The notes below the pieces were generated by a model. That model did not search any database, had not been told where the DNA came from, and saw only the letters and a list, made by a program, of their open reading frames with translations. Of a DNA stretch of 6,150 nucleotides, positions 1-6,150 are shown piece after piece. Every line of letters starts with the position of its first letter. Positions within the stretch are counted from its first letter, which is position 1. Source of the DNA: Chrysiogenales bacterium (GTDB lineage: Bacteria > Acidobacteriota > Aminicenantia > UBA2199); the NCBI GenBank assembly GCA_004525465.1, contig SPCN01000145.1, positions 1 through 6,150 of the forward strand. The letters run 5' to 3'. The translations under genes and the position numbers were made by a program.

Positions 1-1
1 A

Positions 2-589
2 AACATCACCATCGAAATGGAGGAAAGCTACCACCCCGAGCACGAGACCTTGAGCCGCACCATCGAAGAAATTCTCCTGGAGAGTTTCCGCCGTCAGGAT
101 GAGGAAAACAACGAGCCGTCCATTGAATATGAAGACCTGCCAGCCCTGGAATTGCAGGTCGAAAAAAACACAGCGACCAAGAAGGAAAATTTAAATATTT
201 ACGCAAAGGAGGAACACATGAACGTTCAAAAACTCAACAATTCGATCGAAACCCTGAAGGAAAGCCTGGGCGGTGCCTTGATGGCCACCGACATCTGGGC
301 CAGCGCCGACATGCAGTCCATCGCTGGATGGAACTCCCAGCCGGTCGCCACCGCACTTTTCGGCCAGATCATCAATTCAACCAACCAGGCCTTGAAGGAA
401 TCTGGTTTCCCCATCCTGGGAAAATACTGCCTGTTTGACCTGGTGGACGGCAAAATGGTCGTGCTCATTCCCATGGGCGATTACGCCTGGGGCATGCTCA
501 TTGACGGCAAGAAAGCCCAGCTCGGATTGTTGCTCAACTTGGCATTGCCCAAAGCAGTTGCGGCTTTTGAAGACGCGATCACCAGTTGA
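2..589 (+). CDS. DUF4388 (PATAN)-roadblock-like domain protein, 5'-partial
   Basis: The frame is open from the first complete codon at base 2 to TGA at 587-589, so the true start lies upstream of the window. The first ~35 visible residues (ITIEMEES, then TIEEILLESFRRQDEE) resemble the C-terminal end of a DUF4388/PATAN domain, which typically ends with a leucine-rich helix followed by R..DE. A charged linker follows. The last ~124 residues form a roadblock/LC7-like alpha-beta domain: helix KLNNSIETLKESL, strand ATDIWASAD, GWNSQP, a long helix, strand KYCLFDLVDGKMVVLI and LGLLLNLALPKA. This domain is clearly paralogous to the C-terminus of the protein at 931-2109. Roadblock proteins usually dimerise and act on Ras-like GTPases, but the partner here is unknown. 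An internal ATG at 218 with a perfect Shine-Dalgarno may start a separate roadblock-only product. A cytoplasmic signalling role is inferred, not shown. Confidence 0.75.
   Translation, partial: NITIEMEESYHPEHETLSRTIEEILLESFRRQDEENNEPSIEYEDLPALELQVEKNTATKKENLNIYAKEEHMNVQKLNNSIETLKESLGGALMATDIWASADMQSIAGWNSQPVATALFGQIINSTNQALKESGFPILGKYCLFDLVDGKMVVLIPMGDYAWGMLIDGKKAQLGLLLNLALPKAVAAFEDAITS
205..220 (+). promoter_or_regulatory. Strong internal ribosome binding site and in-frame ATG (roadblock-only start)
   Basis: AAAGGAGG at 205-212 is followed by a 5-base spacer and ATG at 218-220. The ATG is in frame with the upstream DUF4388 coding sequence. Just before it lies an AT-rich stretch (TTTAAATATTTA, about 190-201) that looks more like intergenic DNA than like the surrounding codons. 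A product of 123 residues (218-589) would be a complete stand-alone roadblock domain. Either this is the true start of a separate gene whose upstream neighbour lost its stop codon, or one ORF gives both a long and a short protein. Sequence alone does not decide between these. Confidence 0.7.
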
Positions 590-611
590 AGGCTTATTTG
601 AGGAGGTTTTT

Positions 612-812
612 ATGGGAGAAAAACTGGCTGAAATTTACAAGGTCGTCGAGGAAAAAGGGGGCACCGAAGGCAGAATGAAATTGGCCACAAGCACAGGCCT
701 GCCCAAAAAGGACGCCACGGAGATGAAGGACAAGCCGGAAATCGTCGAGAAATTTAAAAATATTGCCTGCGATATTTTACAGTGCAACATCGACGAATTC
801 CTGCAGAAATAA
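612..812 (+). CDS. Small helical protein, partner of the roadblock module (copy 1)
   Basis: This ORF encodes 66 residues. The start at ATG 612 is set by GAGGAGG at 600-606 with a 5-base spacer. It lies 22 bases after the roadblock ORF and is very probably co-transcribed with it. I do not recognise a named family. The protein is predicted mostly helical, with a conserved block GG.xGRxKLAxxTG near residues 16-29, then a K..AT segment and a C-terminal amphipathic helix (IVEKFKNIACDIL). The LA..TG....AT pattern resembles a short helix-turn-helix, but this is only a resemblance. It has two cysteines (53 and 58) that its paralogue lacks, and by residue count it is nearly neutral (12 K/R against 13 D/E). 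About half of its residues are identical to the ORF at 2081-2278, which sits at the same place behind the second roadblock gene. The conserved pairing suggests a functional partnership. Confidence 0.85.
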   Translation: MGEKLAEIYKVVEEKGGTEGRMKLATSTGLPKKDATEMKDKPEIVEKFKNIACDILQCNIDEFLQK

Positions 813-865
813 CTCCAAGTCGAACCGACAAGAAATTCGCATTCCCTAGGCAAGGACAAACCGCC

Positions 866-919
866 AACCTCCCTGCGGTGGACTCGCATGATTCGGACTT
901 CTCACCCGGGGAGGGGGTT
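866..919 (+). promoter_or_regulatory. Imperfect inverted repeat covering the ribosome binding site of the next gene
   Basis: In the 118-base gap between 812 and 931, the left arm 866-880 (AACCTCCCTGCGGTG) can pair imperfectly with the right arm 903-919 (CACCCGGGGAGGGGGTT), leaving a loop of about 22 bases. The right arm holds the only purine-rich Shine-Dalgarno-like stretch (GGGGAGGGGG, 908-917) upstream of ATG 931. A folded mRNA could therefore limit translation of that gene. Pairing is broken by bulges, and no U-tract follows, so it is not a standard terminator. The rest of the gap shows no gene and no clear promoter. Confidence 0.35.
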
Positions 920-930
920 GGGCGCAGTAC

Positions 931-2109
931 ATGAACCAAAAAACAGGAATTCGCCATATACTGGTATTTGAAAACCGTGATACGCCGGGGCTGCGCGTAG
1001 CAGCCGAGCTGCATAAATTTGCAGACATCTTTTCATTCCACGTAACCACAATTACCAATTTGGCCACCATCCGACAGACTTGGCAAACCCAAGCTTTCGC
1101 CGCGGTCATCATCGAAGTGGGTAGAGAAACGGGTGATGCCATGTCGGTTTTGCGTCTATTGGGCAAAGGGGATCAATCCACTCCTCTCTATGTCTACAAC
1201 GGCTTCATGCTGCCCAAGATAGCTGAAAAATCCTTGGAGTACTCCCAAGTTCAATACTTTGAAGACCATGTGAATTTTGACCGATTCATAACCATGATCC
1301 TCGATGAATTGAGCAGGAAAAGGCGGGGCATCATCCACGGTATCGCCCTGGGCAATTTCCTGCAACTGATGAACCAGGAAAAATTCAATGGCCGGATAAT
1401 TGTCACGACCGGAGAGAAAAGGGGCGTTCTGTTTTTACAAGGCGGCCAACTCATCGGCGCCAACACAAACGGTTCCAGGAAGGACACGGCTTTGGCAGAA
1501 ATGTCAGAATGGGAAAAAGTCACCGTAGAAATCAGGGAGGAACGGCCTGCCAATGAAATTGGCGTATATCCTTCCCCGAAAACGGATCCTGCGGCTGAGC
1601 CAACACTATCTGCCTCGCCCTTGAATCATGAAGTCGGAACCGGGCGCATCGATATCATGCGCTTCAGCCTAAAGGGAAAAAGGATCACCGTCAACATAAA
1701 AAAACTCAATGTGGCCCTGCAGGAGATTCAAGGCATGCTTGCCGATGTTCTGCTGAGAATGGATATTTTTCTTTCTGCAGACGGGCGTTCTCTGACCGGA
1801 TGGAATTCACACCCTTTGGCTTGTTCGGCCTTCGCCGCCATCACCCGTTCGGTGCGGAGATCCCTGAAACAAAGCGCCTTCCCGCAATTGCAGCACTATT
1901 ACCTGCTTGAATTGGCTGACGAACACATGGTACTGATCCTGATCAGAGACGAGCTGCAATGGGGCTTGCTGCTGAAAGGGGCGCATGGGCACTTGGGTCT
2001 CTTGCTCAATTTTGTCATGCCCAAAGCCCTGAACGCCCTTGCGGATGCATTGACGGAAAATACTCGGTTTGGGAGGAGCCATGGGCAAAATACTGGAGCA
2101 AATCTATAA
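931..2109 (+). CDS. Pseudo-receiver / DUF4388 (PATAN) / roadblock-like three-domain protein
   Basis: This ORF encodes 392 residues from ATG 931. A purine-rich stretch ends about 13 bases upstream, which is rather far for a ribosome binding site. Residues ~8-125 have a receiver-like pattern (HILVFENRD, then AAVIIEVG, then a final helix FDRFITMILDEL). The usual acidic pair and phospho-acceptor Asp are not recognisable, since Glu62 sits where Asp is expected, so phosphorylation is doubtful. Residues ~133-203 match DUF4388/PATAN hallmarks: G..HGIALGNFLQLM, F.GRIIV, RGVLFLQGGQLIGA. After a Pro/Ala/Ser-rich linker, residues ~252-378 are a roadblock-like domain sharing DI..SAD, GWNS.P, FP.L, LGLLLN and PKA with the ORF ending at 589. 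The last ~17 residues are read from the start of the next gene in another frame. No membrane segment or signal peptide is seen. It is probably a cytoplasmic regulator of a small GTPase or of polarity or motility, by inference only. Confidence 0.88.
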   Translation: MNQKTGIRHILVFENRDTPGLRVAAELHKFADIFSFHVTTITNLATIRQTWQTQAFAAVIIEVGRETGDAMSVLRLLGKGDQSTPLYVYNGFMLPKIAEKSLEYSQVQYFEDHVNFDRFITMILDELSRKRRGIIHGIALGNFLQLMNQEKFNGRIIVTTGEKRGVLFLQGGQLIGANTNGSRKDTALAEMSEWEKVTVEIREERPANEIGVYPSPKTDPAAEPTLSASPLNHEVGTGRIDIMRFSLKGKRITVNIKKLNVALQEIQGMLADVLLRMDIFLSADGRSLTGWNSHPLACSAFAAITRSVRRSLKQSAFPQLQHYYLLELADEHMVLILIRDELQWGLLLKGAHGHLGLLLNFVMPKALNALADALTENTRFGRSHGQNTGANL

Positions 2110-2278
2110 AATCGTCGAAGCCAAAGGCGGGCTACCCGGCCGGGTGAAATTGGCGCAGAAAACCGGGGTTTCCAAGCAGCAGGCCACGTTTGACCGCGAC
2201 AAAGCCGCTGTCGTCAAGCGCTTCAAAAGAGCGGCCACGGAAATACTGGAAACTGATATCGAGGAACTGCTGAAGTAA
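2081..2278 (+). CDS. Small helical protein, partner of the roadblock module (copy 2)
   Basis: This ORF encodes 65 residues. I chose ATG 2081 over the in-frame TTG at 2069 because it aligns exactly with the start of the paralogue at 612 (MGxxLxxIYK) and because GGAGGAG at 2072-2078 precedes it, though the spacing is short. It overlaps the upstream roadblock ORF by 29 bases in a different frame, which suggests translational coupling. It shares GG..GRxKLA..TG, a K..AT segment and a C-terminal helix ending EELLK with copy 1, at about half identity with a single-residue length difference. By residue count it is basic (14 K/R against 9 D/E), unlike its near-neutral paralogue, and it has no cysteines. 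The KLAQKTGVSKQQAT stretch looks somewhat like a helix-turn-helix. DNA or RNA binding is therefore conceivable, but a protein-binding role with the roadblock domain is equally possible. No named family is recognised. Confidence 0.85.
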   Translation: MGKILEQIYKIVEAKGGLPGRVKLAQKTGVSKQQATFDRDKAAVVKRFKRAATEILETDIEELLK

Positions 2279-2299
2279 TCACTGCCGTTTCCGGCGCTG

Positions 2300-2308
2300 T
2301 GATATAAT
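2300..2308 (+). promoter_or_regulatory. Extended -10 promoter for the propeller lipoprotein gene
   Basis: TGATATAAT is a perfect TGn plus TATAAT element. No good -35 hexamer is found 16-18 bases upstream, as expected for extended -10 promoters. Transcription would begin near 2315 and leave a leader of about 38 bases before ATG 2353. It falls in the 74-base gap after the roadblock module, so the lipoprotein gene is probably its own transcription unit. Confidence 0.6.
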
Positions 2309-2352
2309 CGTGGGCGATGAAGTGCTGGCATTTTTTTACGGAGGTGCCGCCC

Positions 2353-3807
2353 ATGAAAACAGTCCTCAGTGGAATTTTACTGGTTTGTCTTTGTTTCGTG
2401 GCTACTGCCTGCAATAGCAACGACGACAGCAACGAGCCGGAATTACCCGCTACGGTTTTTGAACTGGTTTACGCCACCTACTGGGGAGGGTTGCCGCAGG
2501 CCAACATTGGCAACGCCATGGCCAACAAGGGCAACAGCATCCGCGTGGACAAGGATGGCAATATCTATCTGGCAGGCGAGACCCAGAGCCCTTACTTCTA
2601 CCTGAAAAACCCCATTATCGACGAGACCTTTTCGACCACGGGTTTCGTCAGCAAATTCGCCCCGGATGGCCAATCGGTGGTCTATTCCACTTTTCTCGGC
2701 GACCCGCAGGGCTACAACTTCTGCGTGGCCATGGACGTCGATGAACAGGGCAACGCCATCGTCGGCGGCATGGCCGGCGGGCAGGAGTTCCCCCTGAAAA
2801 ACCCGCTCTATGACACCTTCAGCGAACCCTGGCTATGCGGGTTCCTGAGCAGCATCGCCCCCCGGGGATCGACGCTGAACTTCTCCACGTTCATTCTCGA
2901 GCAGCGCGTGATCGCCCTGGTCCTGGACGATCAGCGGGACATCTACCTGGCGACGATGGATAACTGCGTTCTGAAGATATCCGGCGACGGCCAGCGGCTG
3001 CTTTATAAGTACAAGATGCCATTCAGTGGCAACGACGACGGGATCACGAGCATCGCCGTGACGGCCGGCGGGTCCCTGGTCGTCGTCGGCTGGACCTCGA
3101 CCTGGTATTTTCCCTCACGCAATCCGGTGCAGGCGGCTTCAGGGGGCAAGCAAGACGCCTTCATCCTCAAGATCGATCCCCAGGGCAAAGACCTGGAATT
3201 CGCCACCCGGCTGGGCGGGGCGGAAATCGATCTCGCCCTTGACGTCGCTCTCGGGCCCGACGGCTCGATCTATGCCTGCGGCATGACCGCCTCCGCCGAT
3301 TTCCCGCTGAAGAACGCGGCCGACTCCCTCTTAGGCGGCAAGGAGGATGCTTTCGTAGCCAGGGTCGATCCGGTCAACGGCACCCTGCTCTATTCGACCT
3401 ACCTGGGCGGCAGCGGCGAGGATTGGGCAATGTCCCTGGCGCTTGATGCCGGCGGGGCGACCTATATGACCGGTTGGACCACCAGCAGCGATTTCCCGGT
3501 GCGCGGCGCCCTGCTGGAGAAGTTGGGCGGCGTGAAGGACCCGTTCATCACCAAACTGAGCGCAGGCGGCGACAAGGTCCTGCTTTCGACCTATTTCGGC
3601 GGTGCTCTCCTCTCACCCATTGCCGAACACAATGTTAGTGACCCTGGCGCCGACTGGAGCAACGATATATGCCTGGGGCCGGACGGCAAGATATATATTA
3701 CCGGCGAAACATGTTGCAAAGATTTTCCCCTGCTGAACCCAATAGACAGCAGCAACTTGTATACCAAGGCCTTCATCGCCGTGCTGCGCGAAAAGCAGCT
3801 CCGATAG
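2353..3807 (+). CDS. Secreted SBBP-repeat beta-propeller protein, probable lipoprotein
   Basis: This ORF encodes 484 residues. ATG 2353 is preferred over ATG 2317 because GGAGGTG (2340-2346) precedes it by 6 bases and a signal peptide begins right there. Residues 1-20 are a basic start, a hydrophobic core and VATAC. Cys20 could be the lipidated residue, although Ala at -3 is not the usual Leu. An acidic linker NSNDDSNEPE follows. The body has seven repeats of the SBBP type, each with a D..GNIYLAGxT-like strand pair (near 69, 133, 196, 240, 304, 368 and 445), usually followed by FPLKNP and GG..DAFV.K, and closing with YSTYLGG. The closing strand also occurs seven times, the first at 39-46 before any full repeat. 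This fits a seven-bladed propeller closed by N- and C-terminal strands. Repeat 3 (about 187-222) is short and lacks the FPLKNP segment. The role is unknown; export to the cell surface or periplasm is inferred. Confidence 0.88.
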   Translation: MKTVLSGILLVCLCFVATACNSNDDSNEPELPATVFELVYATYWGGLPQANIGNAMANKGNSIRVDKDGNIYLAGETQSPYFYLKNPIIDETFSTTGFVSKFAPDGQSVVYSTFLGDPQGYNFCVAMDVDEQGNAIVGGMAGGQEFPLKNPLYDTFSEPWLCGFLSSIAPRGSTLNFSTFILEQRVIALVLDDQRDIYLATMDNCVLKISGDGQRLLYKYKMPFSGNDDGITSIAVTAGGSLVVVGWTSTWYFPSRNPVQAASGGKQDAFILKIDPQGKDLEFATRLGGAEIDLALDVALGPDGSIYACGMTASADFPLKNAADSLLGGKEDAFVARVDPVNGTLLYSTYLGGSGEDWAMSLALDAGGATYMTGWTTSSDFPVRGALLEKLGGVKDPFITKLSAGGDKVLLSTYFGGALLSPIAEHNVSDPGADWSNDICLGPDGKIYITGETCCKDFPLLNPIDSSNLYTKAFIAVLREKQLR

Positions 3808-3836
3808 CTGCGGCAACGGAAAAAACCGCCTGCTCC

Positions 3837-3865
3837 TTGAAATTGTTAAAGTTATCTGTTATGTT
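3837..3865 (+). promoter_or_regulatory. Probable sigma70-type promoter of the accBCD operon
   Basis: TTGAAA (3837-3842) and TATGTT (3860-3865) are separated by 17 bases. TGT directly before the -10 gives an extended -10 motif. The predicted start of transcription near 3872 leaves a leader of about 50 bases before accB. No FapR-like palindrome or other known fatty-acid operator was recognised in the 116-base gap. The gap also holds only weak hairpins and no gene. Confidence 0.5.
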
Positions 3866-3923
3866 ATGGAAATCACCCAGTCCGGATCGGCTATGAAATA
3901 GAATACTTGGCGCGGAGGGCAGA

Positions 3924-4429
3924 ATGAAATTCGGAAAAAAAAAGGTCCTTGAATTGATCGAATTGATGGATAAGCATAAGCTCGCCGAGCTTTCCATCCG
4001 CAACTGGTTCACCAGCGTCGAAATCAAGCGTGGCCATTCCCCATCGCGCCAGGCGACCGCTGCTGCTGATGGCGAAAGGAGAACGGCCTGGACGGGCTTG
4101 CCGGCGGCACAAACAGATCCGCCCGCGGCGGCTCTGCTCACCCCGGATAAGGAAAACGGCAATGAACCCGCGAGCGAAAATTATTTCCAGGTCCAGGCGC
4201 CGTTGGTCGGGACATTCTACCGGGCCTCGTCCCCTGACACCGAGCCCTTTGTCGAGATCGGCGACTCTGTCAAGGCCGGCGACGTCCTTTGCATAATCGA
4301 AGCCATGAAGAACATGAACGAAATCCAAACCGACGTTGACGGCATAATCCGTGAAATTTGCATAGAGAACGGCGCTTTGGTCGAGTTCGGCAAATCACTG
4401 TTCAAGATCGAAGAAATCGCGGGAGATTC

Positions 4430-4433
<4 letters not shown>
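3924..4433 (+). CDS. accB: Biotin carboxyl carrier protein of acetyl-CoA carboxylase
   Basis: This ORF encodes 169 residues from ATG 3924, with GGAGG at 3914-3918 and a 5-base spacer. The N-terminal helix and strand (residues ~6-37, VLELIELMDKHKLAELSI...VEIKRG) match the usual BCCP start. A variable linker rich in Ala, Pro and Thr (~38-85) leads to the biotinyl domain (~88-164). The biotin site is the canonical EAMKNMNEI with Lys129, and the preceding APLVGTFYRASSPDTEPFV contains the thumb typical of acetyl-CoA carboxylase BCCPs. The protein carries carboxybiotin between biotin carboxylase and the carboxyltransferase, in the cytoplasm. Biotin is expected to be attached by a BirA-type ligase encoded elsewhere. 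The stop TGA overlaps the accC start (ATGA), so the two are probably translationally coupled. The length is slightly above that of the E. coli protein because of the linker. The identification is secure. Confidence 0.97.
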
Positions 4434-5773
<1,340 letters not shown>

Positions 5774-5784
5774 AAGGTGAATGC

Positions 5785-6150
5785 ATGCTTTCCAAATTAT
5801 TTGTCAAGTGCCTGACTTGCAATACCACCCATTTTATATCATTCCTGCGCCACGCCCATTACGTGTGCTCCAAGTGCGGCTACCACTTTCGCATTGAAGC
5901 TCCGACCCGGATTAAAAGAATGTGCGACCGCGGAACTTTTTTTGAACTGGACGCCGATTTGCGGAGCTCCGATCCGTTGGATTTCCCCCAGTACCGCCAG
6001 AAGGTTGCCGCGGCCATGGCCGCCACCTCGCTGAACGAAGGGGTCATCACCGGCATCGGTAAGATCAACGACCATCGGACCGCTCTGGCCGTCTTCGAGC
6101 CGCGTTTCCTGATGGCCTCAATGGGATCGGTGGTCGGTGAGAAGATCACC
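5785..6150 (+). CDS. accD: Acetyl-CoA carboxylase carboxyltransferase beta subunit, 3'-partial
   Basis: The first 122 residues are present and the window end cuts the gene. ATG 5785 is chosen over the out-of-frame ATG 5781; the AAGG at 5774-5777 is correctly spaced for 5785. A four-cysteine zinc ribbon is visible: Cys9, Cys12, Cys28 and Cys31, with the same 15-residue inner spacing as E. coli AccD. The crotonase-type carboxyltransferase fold then begins, with GVITGIGKINDHRTALAVFE and the conserved SMGSVVGEKI. With AccA this subunit transfers the carboxyl group from biotin to acetyl-CoA, making malonyl-CoA. The N-terminus is short and starts almost directly at the zinc ribbon. It follows accC by 11 bases and is clearly in the same operon. 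Because the zinc ribbon is present, it is AccD rather than a propionyl-CoA carboxylase beta chain. accA may follow downstream but cannot be seen. Confidence 0.95.
   Translation, partial: MLSKLFVKCLTCNTTHFISFLRHAHYVCSKCGYHFRIEAPTRIKRMCDRGTFFELDADLRSSDPLDFPQYRQKVAAAMAATSLNEGVITGIGKINDHRTALAVFEPRFLMASMGSVVGEKIT

Noticed and set aside
435..611. Extended start for the first small protein, reading upstream through the roadblock gene
   Set aside because: The extra 59 codons are out of frame with the roadblock gene and look non-native. The paralogue begins at the position equivalent to 612, where a strong ribosome binding site is present.
2284..2295. GCCG-TTTC-CGGC hairpin after the second small gene
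   Set aside because: A four-base stem without a T-tract is too weak to call a terminator.
3811..3836. Possible terminator hairpin after the propeller gene (GCGG...CCGC)
   Set aside because: The stem is only about 4 base pairs with a large loop, and no T-tract follows.
3866..3901. Tiny 11-codon upstream ORF in the acc leader
   Set aside because: There is no Shine-Dalgarno, no conserved-looking peptide, and its start lies at or before the predicted transcription start.
4358..4429. Upstream extension of accC
   Set aside because: Family proteins start at the equivalent of ATG 4430 (MxxKILVANRGEIA), and the upstream codons overlap accB in another frame.

Overview
The window looks like chromosomal DNA from a moderately GC-rich bacterium. 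It has bacterial Shine-Dalgarno sites, short intergenic gaps, ATGA start/stop overlaps and a bacterial multi-subunit acetyl-CoA carboxylase operon. DUF4388 (PATAN) plus roadblock-like proteins, an SBBP-type beta-propeller lipoprotein and a contiguous accB-accC-accD cluster would fit a deep-branching lineage such as Acidobacteriota, Aminicenantes or a relative. That placement is an impression from gene content, not a proof. All genes seen are on the + strand.

Region 1 (1-2278) is a signalling-type locus built from two diverged copies of one module: a DUF4388/roadblock-like protein followed by a 65-66 residue helical protein. Copy 1 is the 3' part of a DUF4388-roadblock ORF (2-589) plus a small ORF (612-812). 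Copy 2 is a pseudo-receiver-DUF4388-roadblock protein (931-2109) plus a small ORF (2081-2278) that overlaps it. In copy 1 the roadblock part keeps its own strong ribosome binding site and ATG at 218 inside the longer open frame. In copy 2 the fusion is complete and no such site is seen. Roadblock proteins often regulate small Ras-like GTPases of the MglA type, but no GTPase is visible here. This module is the most interesting and least described content of the window.

Region 2 (2279-3807) is a monocistronic-looking gene with its own extended -10 promoter. It encodes a secreted, probably lipid-anchored, seven-repeat SBBP beta-propeller protein of unknown role.

Region 3 (3808-6150) starts with a probable sigma70-type extended -10 promoter. 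It continues with accB (biotin carboxyl carrier protein), accC (biotin carboxylase, overlapping accB by 4 bases) and accD (carboxyltransferase beta subunit, cut by the window end). Together these make malonyl-CoA, the first committed step of fatty acid synthesis. accA would be expected nearby, but it is not in the window.

No RNA gene, CRISPR array, insertion sequence or convincing intrinsic terminator was found. The only gaps between genes are 22, 118, 74, 116 and 11 bases.
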